A stretch of 64,000 nt of DNA from Micromonospora sp. CCTCC AA 2012012 (GCF_040499845.1 NZ_CP159342.1:4526001-4590000); one strand, 5' to 3'; positions 41,560 to 50,379 are shown, counted from the stretch's first letter. The notes: generated from the letters alone by a model not told the origin. Numbers and translations: made by a program.

Positions 41560-42315
41560 TCAGCGGAACTCCGCCTCCCGCACGCTGTTGCCGCCGTCGA
41601 CCACGAGCATCTGCCCGGTGATGTAGGAGGCGGCCGGCGAGCAGAGGAAGGCGATCGCCGCGGCCACCTCGTCGGGAGTCCCCGGCCGGCCGACCGGCGT
41701 GCCGAGGCCCTGCTTGATCTCGGCCATCGTCGAGGCCGCCGTGTAGATGGTGCCGGGCGCGACCGCGTTGACGGTCACCCCGTCGGCGATCATCTCCATC
41801 GCCAGGGCCCGGGTCAGCCCGACCACCCCCGCCTTCGCCGCCGCGTACGCGGCCTCGGTGGGGAGCGCGTTGACCGGGCCGGCGGTGGCCGCCAGGTTGA
41901 CAATCCGGCCCCAGCCCCGCTCGGCCATCCCGCTGATGAACGCCCGACTGCACAGGAACGCGGTGGTCAGGTTCCGGTCGATCTCGCCGCGCCACTCGTC
42001 GTAGCTGAGCTGGGCCACCGGCCGCAGCACCTCCGGGCTGGCCCGGCTGGCCAGGCCGGCGTTGTTGACCAGCACCTCGACGTCACCGAGCTGGTCGGCC
42101 ACCGCGTCGGCCAGCGCGCCCACCTCGGACTCGTCGGTCAGGTCGGCGACGAAACCGGTCACCCCCAGCTCCCCGGCCCGCTCGTGGATCCGGCGGGTGG
42201 TGGAGACGATGGCGACCCGGGCGCCCAGGTCGGCCAGGCGGCGGGCGGTCGCGTACCCGATGCCGTCCGCGCTGCCGGCCCCGGTGACCAGCGCGACCCG
42301 GCCGTCGAGCCGCAT
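41560..42315 (-). CDS. SDR-family oxidoreductase
   Basis: The 251-residue NAD(P)-dependent short-chain dehydrogenase has [20 protein letters not shown] (the glycine-rich loop), [10 protein letters not shown], and the catalytic [19 protein letters not shown] with Tyr and Lys four apart. The C-terminus [20 protein letters not shown] then MLVVDGGNS matches 3-oxoacyl reductase-type SDRs. The start is ATG at 42313-42315. An upstream ATG at 42448-42450, with a fair AGGA site, would add 45 basic, Pro-rich residues outside the fold and is less likely. The substrate is unknown. Confidence 0.85.
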   Translation of the reverse strand: MRLDGRVALVTGAGSADGIGYATARRLADLGARVAIVSTTRRIHERAGELGVTGFVADLTDESEVGALADAVADQLGDVEVLVNNAGLASRASPEVLRPVAQLSYDEWRGEIDRNLTTAFLCSRAFISGMAERGWGRIVNLAATAGPVNALPTEAAYAAAKAGVVGLTRALAMEMIADGVTVNAVAPGTIYTAASTMAEIKQGLGTPVGRPGTPDEVAAAIAFLCSPAASYITGQMLVVDGGNSVREAEFR

Positions 42316-42569
42316 GGTGACCGGCTCGGCCAGCGGCGTCGGCTGGTCGGTCTCGGCGGAGCCCGTGGGGGCGGCGCCCCGGGTCCGACGGACCAGCCCC
42401 GGACGGCTCACGTCCCGTCTCGATCGGCCGCCGCGCGCGTCAAGTGCCATGCCGAGATCCTGCCCGCTGGGACCCCGCCGGGCAACGCGGCACCCGGAAA
42501 GGGGGTGCTCCGATTTGCCCCTGCCTGGCTACCCTGACGGCGCACCCGCACCCAACGGAGATGAACCTG

Positions 42570-43094
42570 ATGAGCTATCCCCCGCCGTCCGGTGGTTGGC
42601 AGGACCCTTACGCACCTGACCCGCACTCGACGCCGCCGGCCGACCCGGCCTTCGCCGTGGGCGCCCCGATACCGAGCCAGCCGACGTCGGCCGACCCGTA
42701 CGCCGGCTACGCGTTCGAGTCACCGCAGCCCACGGTCGACCCGTACGCCGTGGCCGGCTACCCGCCCGCGGCGTACCCGCCGGGCTACCGGCCGGCCCCG
42801 CCGCAGAACGGCCTCGCCATCGCCGCGATGATCGTCTCGATCGTCGGCGCGCTCGGGCTCTGCGGCTACGGCCTCGGCGGCTACGTCGGCCTGGTCGGCG
42901 CGGTCCTCGGCCACGTGTCGCGCAAGCAGATCCGGGAGCGCGGTGAGAGCGGCGAGGGCTTCGCCACGGCCGGCATCATCGTCGGCTGGTTCGCCACCGT
43001 GATCGCGGTGCTGGCGACCATCGCGCTGGTGATCTTCTTCGTCTGGATCGCCAACCAGGAGGCGAACCCCAACTGGGACAACCCCGGCTACTGA
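42570..43094 (+). CDS. DUF4190-type membrane protein
   Basis: The 174-residue product has an N-terminal Tyr/Pro-rich region (DPYAGYAFESPQPTVDPYAV, AYPPGYRPAPPQNG) and two helices (LAIAAMIVSIVGALGLCGYG, FATAGIIVGWFATVIAVLAT) around VSRKQIRERGESGEG. This is the same fold and motif as the protein at 41065. Start ATG 42570 is chosen over 42561 because ACGGAG lies nine bases before it. Its C-terminal tail is Asn-rich (NQEANPNWDNPGY). It ends before a perfect terminator stem. The function is unknown. Confidence 0.78.
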   Translation: MSYPPPSGGWQDPYAPDPHSTPPADPAFAVGAPIPSQPTSADPYAGYAFESPQPTVDPYAVAGYPPAAYPPGYRPAPPQNGLAIAAMIVSIVGALGLCGYGLGGYVGLVGAVLGHVSRKQIRERGESGEGFATAGIIVGWFATVIAVLATIALVIFFVWIANQEANPNWDNPGY

Positions 43095-43102
43095 CGCGCG
43101 AA

Positions 43103-43132
43103 CGGGCCGTCCCGATCGACCGGGACGGCCCG
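43103..43132. terminator. Bidirectional terminator, 12-bp stem
   Basis: CGGGCCGTCCCG, six bases, CGGGACGGCCCG is a perfect inverted repeat between the convergent DUF4190 gene and the CoA-ester lyase gene. Confidence 0.8.
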
Positions 43133-43148
43133 ACAGCGCACCGGCCGC

Positions 43149-44105
43149 CTACTGCGCCGGCGGGGTGAAGGTGGAGGTGCGGGTCATCCCCGCCGCCCGG
43201 CCCTTGGCCGCGATGACCAGCGCCATCTTCCGGGACGCCTCGTCGATCATCTCGTCGCCGAGCATCACCGCGCCGAGCTTGCCGCCCGCCTCCGAGGTGT
43301 AGAAGTCGTACGCGTCGAGGATCAGCTCGGCGTGGTCGTAGTCGGCCTGGGCCGGCGAGTAGACCTCGTTCGCCGCGTCGATCTGGCCCGGGTGCAGCAC
43401 CCACTTGCCGTCGAAGCCCAGCGCCGCCGAGCGCTTCGCCACCTCACGGAACGCGTCGACGTCCCGGATCTGCAGGAACGGGCCGTCGATGGCCTGCTTG
43501 TCGTGCATCCGGGCGGCCATCAGGATCCGCATCAGGATGTAGTGGTAGGGGTCGCCCGGGTAGTCGGGGATCAGCGCGCCGACCACCAGCGACTTCATGT
43601 TGATCGAGGCCATGAAGTCGGCCGGGCCGAAGATGATCGTCTCCACCCGCGGCGAGGCGCCGGCGATCGCGTCGACGTTGACCAGGCCGGCGGCGTTCTC
43701 GATCTGCGCCTCGATGCCGATCCGGCCGACCTCCAGGCCGAGGGTCTTCTCGATCTGGGTGAGCAGCAGGTCCAGCCAGTGCACCTGCTCGGCGTTCTGC
43801 ACCTTCGGCAGCATGATGCAGTCCAGGTTCGCGCCGGCACCCTCGACCACCTCGATGACGTCCCGGTACGTCCACGGCGTGGTCAGGTCGTTGACCCGGA
43901 CCACCCGGGTCTTGCCGGCCCAGTCGCCCTCGTTCAGCGTGGCGACGATGTTCTTGCGGGCGTCCGGCTTCGCCAGCGGGGCGACCGCGTCCTCCAGGTC
44001 GAGGAAGACCTGGTCGGCGGGGAGGCCCTGGGCCTTGCCGAGCATCTTGACGCTGGAACCCGGCACGGCGAGGCAGGACCGGCGGGGGCGACCGACAGCG
44101 GCCAT
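43149..44105 (-). CDS. HpcH/CitE-family CoA-ester lyase (malyl-CoA lyase type)
   Basis: The 318-residue enzyme has the family motifs RSCLAVPGSSVKMLGKAQGL (start), VFLDLEDAVAPLAKPDARK (Mg and CoA site), RVVRVNDLTTPW, DCIMLPKVQNAEQVHWL, AQIENAAGLVNV, FGPADFMASI and GKWVLHPGQI. It cleaves or condenses L-malyl-CoA or beta-methylmalyl-CoA in the cytosol. With the MaoC (33542) and acyl-CoA dehydrogenase (39690) genes it suggests an ethylmalonyl-CoA-type route of acetyl-CoA assimilation, though these genes are separated here by unrelated genes. The start ATG is at 44103-44105. Confidence 0.88.
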   Translation of the reverse strand: MAAVGRPRRSCLAVPGSSVKMLGKAQGLPADQVFLDLEDAVAPLAKPDARKNIVATLNEGDWAGKTRVVRVNDLTTPWTYRDVIEVVEGAGANLDCIMLPKVQNAEQVHWLDLLLTQIEKTLGLEVGRIGIEAQIENAAGLVNVDAIAGASPRVETIIFGPADFMASINMKSLVVGALIPDYPGDPYHYILMRILMAARMHDKQAIDGPFLQIRDVDAFREVAKRSAALGFDGKWVLHPGQIDAANEVYSPAQADYDHAELILDAYDFYTSEAGGKLGAVMLGDEMIDEASRKMALVIAAKGRAAGMTRTSTFTPPAQ

Positions 44106-44211
44106 GGATGCGCTCCTTCCAGCGTCCGGCGGGCACGCCGACGCCGCCTGGAATGAAAGACGGGACTTAACGATCCCAAAGGTCGTAGTGACCACACGGT
44201 AACCTCGTGCC

Positions 44212-45057
44212 GTGACCGGGGTGAATGGACCTGTGGAAGATCTCACTGGGCGTCGGACCGTGGTGGTGACCGGGGCCAGCTCCGGCATCGGCCTGGCCGC
44301 CGCCGTCGACCTCGCCCGCCGGGGCGACCGGGTGGTGCTGGTCGGCCGGGACCCGGCCCGGCTCCAGTCGGCCGGGGACCGGGTCCGCGAGTCCTGCGGC
44401 GAGCGGCCGGAGCTGTTCCGGTCCGACTTCGCGGTCCTCGACGACGTCCGCCGGCTCGCCGAGCAGCTGCGCGCGACGTACGACCGGATCGACGTGCTCG
44501 CCAACAACGCCGGCGCGATCGTGCTGCAACCGGTCACCACCGTCGACGGGTTCGAGCTGAGCATGCAGGCCAACCACCTGGCCCCGTTCCTGCTGAGCAA
44601 CCTGCTCGCCGACCGGATCGGACGGATGGTGGTCACCGCCTCCGCCGCGCACCGCAGCGGCACCGTCGACCCCGACGACCTCAACTCGTCGCTGCGCCGC
44701 TACCGCCCGATGCGCGCGTACGGGACCAGCAAGCAGGCGAACATCCTCTTCACCGCCGAGGCGGCCCGGCGCTGGCCGGACGTGCCGGCGTACTCCTTCC
44801 ACCCGGGCGTGGTGCGGACCCGGTTCGGCAGCGACAGCCGGCTGGTCGCCCTGGGCATGCGGATGCTGCCGTTCCGCAGCCCGGAGAAGGGCGCGGAGAC
44901 GCTGGTCTGGCTCGCCCACCAGGACCCGGCCCGGCTCGTCGACGGCGGCTACTACGCCGACCGGCGGGTGGCCCGGCCACGGGCGAAGGCGAGCGACCCC
45001 CGGCTCGCCGCCCGACTCTGGACGGCCAGCGCGAAGGCCGTCGGCCTCGACGCCTGA
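44212..45057 (+). CDS. SDR-family oxidoreductase (retinol dehydrogenase-like)
   Basis: The 281-residue SDR has VVVTGASSGIGLAAAVDLAR, DRIDVLANNAGAIVLQPVTT and the catalytic YGTSKQANILFTAEAARRW, with Tyr and Lys four apart. The tail lacks the short-chain C-terminal loop of the acyl-carrier reductases and resembles retinol-dehydrogenase-like SDRs. The start GTG 44212 lacks a strong ribosome site, but a TAACCT hexamer six bases before it could be the -10 of a leaderless promoter. The substrate is unknown. It is divergent from the CoA-ester lyase. Confidence 0.83.
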   Translation: MTGVNGPVEDLTGRRTVVVTGASSGIGLAAAVDLARRGDRVVLVGRDPARLQSAGDRVRESCGERPELFRSDFAVLDDVRRLAEQLRATYDRIDVLANNAGAIVLQPVTTVDGFELSMQANHLAPFLLSNLLADRIGRMVVTASAAHRSGTVDPDDLNSSLRRYRPMRAYGTSKQANILFTAEAARRWPDVPAYSFHPGVVRTRFGSDSRLVALGMRMLPFRSPEKGAETLVWLAHQDPARLVDGGYYADRRVARPRAKASDPRLAARLWTASAKAVGLDA

Positions 45058-45105
45058 CGGAAACGCGCTGTCCCGGCCTTCCGGGGCGCTGCCATACTCC
45101 GCCGC

Positions 45106-45822
45106 ATGACGACGGGTGACCACGAGACGGTCCTGCGGGTCGGCGGCGAGGACGCGGAACTCTCCGCGCGGCTCGAACGCGAGCTGACCGCGTTCAACAA
45201 CGCGGCGACCGGGGCGCACGACGAGGCCAGCCTGTCGGTGCGGGTGGTCGACGCCGACGGGGAGCTGGTCGGCGGGCTGACCGGCTGGACCTGGGGTGGC
45301 CGGGCCGGGATCAACATGCTCTGGGTGCGCGCCGACCGCCGGCACGAGGGCTGGGGCGGCCGACTGCTGCGGGCCACCGAGGAGGAGGCCCGACGGCGCG
45401 GCTGCACCGAGGTCTCCGTCTCGTCCCTCTCGTTCCAGGCGCCGGGCTTCTACCGTCGGCACGGCTACACCGACACCGGGATCCGGGACGGCATCCCCGG
45501 CGGCCACGTCGACCACCACTTCTGGAAGTCGCTGGTCGACGACCCGGCCGGCGTGGTGCGACTGGTCGCGCTGGTCGAGTTCGGCGCGGTCGAGCCGGGC
45601 CGACGGTACGAGGACAGCGTGCTCACCCTGCTCGGGCGGCACGGCGGACGGCTGGAGCGGCGGCTGCGTACCGGCGACGGGAGCGGCGAGGTGCACGTGA
45701 TCCGGTTCGCGGGCCGGGCCGGCTACGAGTCGTTCCTGGCCGACCCGGAGCGGGCCGCGCTGCGCGCCACGCTCGGCGACGACGCGCCGCGCACCCGGGT
45801 CCTGGAGGTCACCGACGTCTGA
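45106..45822 (+). CDS. GNAT acetyltransferase fused to a YCII/DUF1330-like domain
   Basis: The 238-residue product has a GNAT domain (INMLWVRADRRHEGWGGRLL, acetyl-CoA loop) to about residue 150, ending PGFYRRHGYTDTG. It continues with RLVALVEFGAVEPGRRYEDS then VLTLLGRHGGRLERR, the pattern of dimeric alpha/beta-barrel (DUF1330/YCII-type) domains. The two halves are joined without a linker of note. The start is ATG 45106. A fusion of an acetyltransferase to a small ligand-binding barrel is uncommon. The substrate is unknown; it is convergent with the potassium transporter gene. Confidence 0.78.
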   Translation: MTTGDHETVLRVGGEDAELSARLERELTAFNNAATGAHDEASLSVRVVDADGELVGGLTGWTWGGRAGINMLWVRADRRHEGWGGRLLRATEEEARRRGCTEVSVSSLSFQAPGFYRRHGYTDTGIRDGIPGGHVDHHFWKSLVDDPAGVVRLVALVEFGAVEPGRRYEDSVLTLLGRHGGRLERRLRTGDGSGEVHVIRFAGRAGYESFLADPERAALRATLGDDAPRTRVLEVTDV

Positions 45823-45825
45823 CCC

Positions 45826-47982
45826 TCACTCGGCGATGTGCACCGGGACGCTGGTGACCACCACCCCGGGCAGCGCCCGCAGCGCCGAGCGCAGCCGCTG
45901 CTCGGCCCGGCTGTGCAACGGCCGGTGCCAGCGGCGGCGCAGCACCACCTCCGGCACGATCACGGTCAGCGTCAGCTCCGCCCGGGAGGCGTGCAGCGCC
46001 TCCAGGTAGTGCGCCAGCGGCCCGATCACCGCCCGGTACGGCGACACGATCGTCTCCAGCCGCACCTGATCACCCCAGGCCGCCCACTGCTGCCGGAACC
46101 GGTCCGCCTCGCCCTCCTCGGGTGCGATGTGCACGGCCAGCGTCGGCTGTCCCAGCGACGCCGCGTACGCCAGGGCGCGCAGCGACGCCCGGTTCAGCCG
46201 GGCGACCGGCACCACCACCAGGTGGCGTACCTGTTGGGGCAGTTCCTCGCCCTCGGCCGGCACGCCCGGGACCTCGGCCGGCGCCGTCGGAGCCGGACCG
46301 GCGCCCGGCGGGTGCAGCGCCAGCGCCCGGTGCAGCGTGGCGTAGTGCCGGTGCACCCGGGCGAAGAGCAGCACCAGCAGCGGCACCGCCAGCACCACCA
46401 GCCAGGCCCCCTGGGTGAACTTCGCCAGCGCCGCCGTCACCAGCACCAGCCCCGACAGGGTCGCGCCGACCGCGTTGACGGCCGCCCGGCGACGCCAGCC
46501 CGCCCCGCGCCGGCGCCGCCAGTGCACCACCATGCCGGCCTGCGACAGGGTGAACGCGAGGAAGACCCCGACCGCGTAGAGCGGGATCAACGCCTCGGTC
46601 CGCCCGTCGAACGCAACGAACACCACGGTCGCCGCGACGGCCAGCGCCACCATGCCGTTGCTGAACGCCAGCCGGTCCCCCATGTGCAGGAAGCGGCGGG
46701 GCGCGTGGTCCGACCGGGCCATGAAGAACAGCAGCCGGGGGAAGCCGTTGAACGCGGTGTTCGCCGCGAGCAGCAGGATCAGCGTGGTCGCCACCTGGAG
46801 CAGCGCGTACCAGGGGCCGGTGGGAAAGGTGACCCGGCCGAGCTGGGAGAGCATCGTCTCGCCGGGGCGGGGCACCAGACCGTCCAGGTGGATCAGCACG
46901 GTCAGCCCGGCGAAGAGCAGCACCAGCAGCGCCACCATCCAGCCCAGGGTGGTGCGGGCGTTGCGCCACTCCGGCGGCCGGAACGCCGGCACCGCGTTGG
47001 AGACCGCCTCGATGCCGGTCATCGACACCGCCCCGGACGCGAACGCCCGCAGCACCAGCAGCAGCCCCAGCCCTTCGGCGGCCGGCACCGCCGGCGGCGG
47101 CACCGGCGCGAAACCCCGGCCCGCCGCCCGCAGCCAGCCCACCACCAGCACCGCCACGACCGCCAGCACGAAGGCGTACGTGGGGACCACGAAGATGTTG
47201 CCGGCGGTGCGGACGCCGCGCAGGTTCCCGGCCAGCAGCACGGCGATCACCAGCACCCCGAGCGGCACGGTGGCCCACGCCAGCCCCGGCAGCGCCGAGG
47301 TGACCGCGTGCACCCCGGCGGCCACCGACACCGAGACGGTGAGCACGTAGTCGACGATCAGCCCGGCCGCCGCGGCGAGTCCCGCCCCGGTGCCCAGGTT
47401 GTCGCCGGCCACCACGTACGACCCCGCGCCGTGCGGGTACGCGCGGATCGTCTGCCGGTAGGAGACGCCCACCGCCACCATCAGCACCACCAGCACGGCG
47501 GCCAGCGGCAGCGACAGCCCGAGCGATCCGCTGCCGGCCAGCACCAGCACGCTGAGCATCGCCTCCGGCCCGTACGCCACCGAGCTGAGCAGGTCCGAGG
47601 AGAGCACCGGCAGGGCGACCAGCTTGCGCATCCGCTCGTAGAGGACGGCGGCGCTGGACAGCGGCGGACCGAACAGCGTCCGGCGCAGCCGGGTGACCGC
47701 CCGGCCCCACCGGGAGCCGGGCAGGTTGGCCGGCTCGGTGGCGACCAGCTCGTCGGGCTCCTCCACCTTGAACAGCTCGATCGGGGCGAGGCGGCCGAAG
47801 CGGCCCGGCGGCCGTCGCCGGTACCGCCCCAGGGTCGGATCGACCGGCAGCTCCCCCCGCCGACCCCCCGCCCGCCACCGCGCCCCGATCCCGCGCAGCG
47901 TGGCCAGCTCCTCCTCGGCCAGCGGCGGGAACTCCGCCGACGGCGTCACCACCGTCCCGCCCTGCCCCTCCTCCCCCGCCAT
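45826..47982 (-). CDS. KUP-type high-affinity potassium transporter (KimA-like)
   Basis: The 718-residue membrane protein aligns by eye with Bacillus KimA: LPVLSSDLLSSVAYGPEAML, then SYRQTIRAYPHGAGSYVVAG, IVDYVLTVSVSVAAGVHAVT, AFASGAVSMTGIEAVSNAVP, RDRLAFSNGM-like HMGDRLAFSNGMVALAVAAT, and ALIPLYAVGVFLAFTLSQAG. About 12 helices are followed by a soluble C-terminal domain (from about residue 550) with conserved histidine-rich and RRWHRPLHSR patches. KimA imports potassium with protons. The N-terminal about 75 residues (EEELATLRGIGARWRAGGRR) extend beyond KimA. The start is ATG at 47980-47982. No c-di-AMP riboswitch is visible upstream. Confidence 0.82.
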   Translation of the reverse strand: MAGEEGQGGTVVTPSAEFPPLAEEELATLRGIGARWRAGGRRGELPVDPTLGRYRRRPPGRFGRLAPIELFKVEEPDELVATEPANLPGSRWGRAVTRLRRTLFGPPLSSAAVLYERMRKLVALPVLSSDLLSSVAYGPEAMLSVLVLAGSGSLGLSLPLAAVLVVLMVAVGVSYRQTIRAYPHGAGSYVVAGDNLGTGAGLAAAAGLIVDYVLTVSVSVAAGVHAVTSALPGLAWATVPLGVLVIAVLLAGNLRGVRTAGNIFVVPTYAFVLAVVAVLVVGWLRAAGRGFAPVPPPAVPAAEGLGLLLVLRAFASGAVSMTGIEAVSNAVPAFRPPEWRNARTTLGWMVALLVLLFAGLTVLIHLDGLVPRPGETMLSQLGRVTFPTGPWYALLQVATTLILLLAANTAFNGFPRLLFFMARSDHAPRRFLHMGDRLAFSNGMVALAVAATVVFVAFDGRTEALIPLYAVGVFLAFTLSQAGMVVHWRRRRGAGWRRRAAVNAVGATLSGLVLVTAALAKFTQGAWLVVLAVPLLVLLFARVHRHYATLHRALALHPPGAGPAPTAPAEVPGVPAEGEELPQQVRHLVVVPVARLNRASLRALAYAASLGQPTLAVHIAPEEGEADRFRQQWAAWGDQVRLETIVSPYRAVIGPLAHYLEALHASRAELTLTVIVPEVVLRRRWHRPLHSRAEQRLRSALRALPGVVVTSVPVHIAE

Positions 47983-48002
47983 GCCCCACCCCCTCCCCTC
48001 GC

Positions 48003-48058
48003 ACTTTCACGGAAAGCGGCGGCTCCGGCGGCGAAATGGCCACTCTTTCCGGGAAAGA
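48003..48058. repeat. Palindromic intergenic element, copy 1 (imperfect)
   Basis: TTTCACGGAAAG is followed after about 30 bases by GGCCACTCTTTCCGGGAAA. The right arm matches 20 of 21 bases with the copy at 60987 and shares GGCCACTCTTTCCG with the copy at 54453. Here the inner stem is decayed. It sits between the exporter gene at 48075 and the start of the transporter gene. Confidence 0.6.
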
Positions 48059-48074
48059 GGCGGGCGGGGGTGGG

Positions 48075-49016
48075 TCAGTCGGCGGGGACGGGGACGGGGC
48101 GGCGGGGGGTGCGGGCGCCGGAGAGGACGACGACGGCGACGCCGGCCAGCAGGAGCGCCAGGCCGGGCAGGGCCAGGAGGCGGGGCAGCTGGCCGAGCCA
48201 GGCCCAGGCGATCAGGGCCGCGCCGGGGGCCTCCAGCAGGATCAGCACGCTGACCGTGGTGGCGGAGATCCGGCGCAGCGCGTAGTTGAACATCGAGTGG
48301 CCGAGCAGCTGGGCGCCGACCACCAGGCCGAGGATGGCCAGCCAGGTGTTCCGGTCGTAGCCGTGCAGGCGTACGCCGCCGACCAGGCAGACCAGCAGCA
48401 GGATCGCGGCGCACACCCCGTAGCAGATGGTGGTGTAGGTGGTGGTGCTGATGGTGGCGCGGGCGCGTTCTCCGAAGGCGGTGTAGACGGCCGCGAACAT
48501 CCCGCCGGTGACGGCGAGCAGGTCGCCGGCGAAGGCCCGGCCGGAGGCGCCGAAGTCGGCGCCGGTGGCCAGCACCGCGCCGAGCACCGCCACGGCGATG
48601 CCGGCCCAGACCGCCGTGGGCAGGCGCCGGCCCTGCCAGCGGGCGATCAGCCCCTGCCACACCGGCTGGGTGGCGCCCAGCGCGGTGGCCGCGGCGACCG
48701 AGGTGAGCTGCGCGCTCGGCATCCAGGTGGCGAAGTGCGCGGCCAGCGCGACCCCGGAGAGTACGCAGTAGAGGCCCTCCCGTCGGCCGGCGCCCACGGT
48801 CAGCGCGCGGAACTCGGCCCGTCGCCGGGCCAGCGAGAACGGCCCGAGCACGGCGACCGAGAGCAGGTTCCGCCAGCAGGCGATGGCGAGGGCGGGCGCG
48901 GCGGCGAAGGCGATCAGCGGGGCGGACGACGAGACGGCCGCGACGGCGAGCACCACGACGCCGGTGGTCAGTGGGTCCAGGGGCGGACGGTGCGGAGCGG
49001 AGGACACGGAGAGCAA
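48075..49016 (-). CDS. EamA/DMT-family exporter
   Basis: The 313-residue membrane protein has ten hydrophobic segments in two EamA repeats: AFAAAPALAIACWRNLLSVA in the first, and AVTGGMFAAVYTAFGERARA and ILLEAPGAALIAWAWLGQLP in the second. The drug/metabolite exporter family moves amino acids, nucleosides or toxic compounds. The start at 49014-49016 is preceded by a perfect 8-base inverted repeat (49029-49048) that should be an operator. It is divergent from the HAD phosphatase gene and followed by a palindromic intergenic element. The substrate is unknown. Confidence 0.85.
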   Translation of the reverse strand: MLSVSSAPHRPPLDPLTTGVVVLAVAAVSSSAPLIAFAAAPALAIACWRNLLSVAVLGPFSLARRRAEFRALTVGAGRREGLYCVLSGVALAAHFATWMPSAQLTSVAAATALGATQPVWQGLIARWQGRRLPTAVWAGIAVAVLGAVLATGADFGASGRAFAGDLLAVTGGMFAAVYTAFGERARATISTTTYTTICYGVCAAILLLVCLVGGVRLHGYDRNTWLAILGLVVGAQLLGHSMFNYALRRISATTVSVLILLEAPGAALIAWAWLGQLPRLLALPGLALLLAGVAVVVLSGARTPRRPVPVPAD

Positions 49017-49028
49017 TCCTCACACGCC

Positions 49029-49048
49029 ACGGAACGTCAGCGTTCCGT
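49029..49048. promoter_or_regulatory. Perfect inverted repeat operator in a divergent promoter region
   Basis: ACGGAACG, four bases, CGTTCCGT lies 12 bases before the EamA start and 58 bases before the HAD gene. The position and symmetry fit a repressor operator. The protein that binds is unknown. Confidence 0.5.
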
Positions 49049-49106
49049 TACGATCATCGACGTCCGCGCCGGCGATCCTCCCCTCGACGCCCGGAGGCGC
49101 TCCCCC

Positions 49107-49817
49107 ATGCCCAGGTTCCAGGCCGTGCTCTTCGACTTCTTCGGCACGTTGACGTGCTCCGTCCAGCGCGGCGCGGCCCACCGGTCCACCGCCGAACTGC
49201 TGGGCTGCCCGGCGGACACCCTGACCGAGGTGCTCGACCGCACCTACTACCAGCGGGCCACCGGTGCGCTCGGCGACGCCGAGGCGACGCTGCGCTGGGT
49301 CTGCGCCCAGGCCGGCGTGCACCCCACCGACGGGGCCGTACGCGACGCCGTCGCCTCCCGGCACCGGGCCGTACGGGCGGACACCCGGCTGCGGGCCGAG
49401 GCGGTGCCGGTGCTGGCCGCGCTGCGCCAGCGGGGCGTACGGACCGGGCTGATCAGCGACTGCACCCACGAGCTGCCGGCGTTCCTGCCGCAACTGGCGG
49501 TCGCTCCGCTGCTGGACGTGCGGGTCTTCTCCGTCCAGCAGGGCCGCTGCAAGCCGGACCGGGCGCTCTATCTGGCCGCGTGCCGGCTGTTGGGGCTGGA
49601 CCCGGCGGACTGCCTCTACGTGGGTGACGGCGGCAGCCAGGAACTGACCGGCGCGGAACGGGCCGGCCTGACCGCCGTCCGGTTGGTCGCTCCGGACCTG
49701 GCCGAACACATGGTCTTCAACGCCGACCGGTCCTGGTCCGGCCCGGTGCTGCACTCCCTCACCGAACTCCTCACCCTCGTCGTCGACGCCTCCGACCGGG
49801 CAGCGGTCCCCTGCTGA
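49107..49817 (+). CDS. HAD-superfamily hydrolase
   Basis: The 236-residue phosphatase-type HAD has motif I VLFDFFGTLTC (the second catalytic residue Phe instead of Asp, as in some HAD-IA members), motif II TGLISDCTHELPAF, motif III CKPDRALYLAACRLL with the conserved Lys, and motif IV YVGDGGSQELTGAERAG. It is in the HAD subfamily IA with a small cap. The start ATG 49107 follows GGAGG. Motif I normally reads DxDGT or DxFGT, and DFFGT is the latter kind. The substrate is unknown. Confidence 0.87.
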   Translation: MPRFQAVLFDFFGTLTCSVQRGAAHRSTAELLGCPADTLTEVLDRTYYQRATGALGDAEATLRWVCAQAGVHPTDGAVRDAVASRHRAVRADTRLRAEAVPVLAALRQRGVRTGLISDCTHELPAFLPQLAVAPLLDVRVFSVQQGRCKPDRALYLAACRLLGLDPADCLYVGDGGSQELTGAERAGLTAVRLVAPDLAEHMVFNADRSWSGPVLHSLTELLTLVVDASDRAAVPC

Positions 49818-49826
49818 CGCACCGGG

Positions 49827-50342
49827 TCAGCGGCGGCGGACCCGGTGCAGCCGGAACGGCTTGCGGGTGGCGCGTACGACGGGAGCGTCCCGCGGCTCCT
49901 CGGCCTGCGCGTCGGCCGGCAGGTCGGCCCCGGCGACCGGGGTGCCCGCCGGGGCCAGCCGGTTCACCGCGCAGCCGTCGGCCGCCCACCGCTGCACCAG
50001 GGCCGAGCTGGGCCCGGGGGCGTTGAGCCGCTTCGCCGCGACCAGCGGCGCGGCGGTGTCCCACTCCTCGGTGCCGGGGAGCAGCCGGGTCACCCGGGCG
50101 GGCCAGGTGACGATCCGCCCACCGTGGTCGCCGCGGAGGGTCACCTGCGCCTCGGTGGCGTCGGCGAGACCGGGGGCGGACTGCTCGCCCGGGCCGGTCA
50201 CCACCAGCAGCGTGCCGTCCAGCGGGAGGCACCACAGCGCGTACGCCGGCCCGCCGGCCACCGCCACCCACGCGACGGCGGCCTTCTTGACCGCCTCGTC
50301 CACCAGCGGCGTGGCGACCCGCTCGTCCACCTCGTCAGTCAC
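49827..50342 (-). CDS. Conserved actinobacterial hypothetical protein, 171 residues
   Basis: The product begins VTDEVDERVATPLVDEAVKK and has compact strands (AYALWCLPLDGTLLVVTGPG, AQVTLRGDHGGRIVTWPARV, VQRWAADGCAVNRLAP), then an acidic to basic tail ending RKPFRLHRVRRR. It has no membrane helix or signal. The pattern is like nitroreductase-free split-barrel proteins (a flavin-type strand order), but I do not recognise a named family. It is downstream of the PhzF gene on the same strand, with 37 bases between them. The start is GTG at 50340-50342. Confidence 0.65.
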   Translation of the reverse strand: MTDEVDERVATPLVDEAVKKAAVAWVAVAGGPAYALWCLPLDGTLLVVTGPGEQSAPGLADATEAQVTLRGDHGGRIVTWPARVTRLLPGTEEWDTAAPLVAAKRLNAPGPSSALVQRWAADGCAVNRLAPAGTPVAGADLPADAQAEEPRDAPVVRATRKPFRLHRVRRR

Positions 50343-50379
50343 CCCGGCATCCTCCCGCATTCCCGACCGCCCCGGGACC

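Noticed and set aside
47983..48074. A c-di-AMP (ydaO-type) riboswitch for the KimA-like gene
   Set aside because: The space is only about 90 bases and is filled by the palindromic element; none of the conserved riboswitch structure can be seen.
45838..48285. An 815-codon plus-strand frame
   Set aside because: It is the shadow of the KimA-like transporter; the peptide is Arg/Gln/His-rich with no domain.
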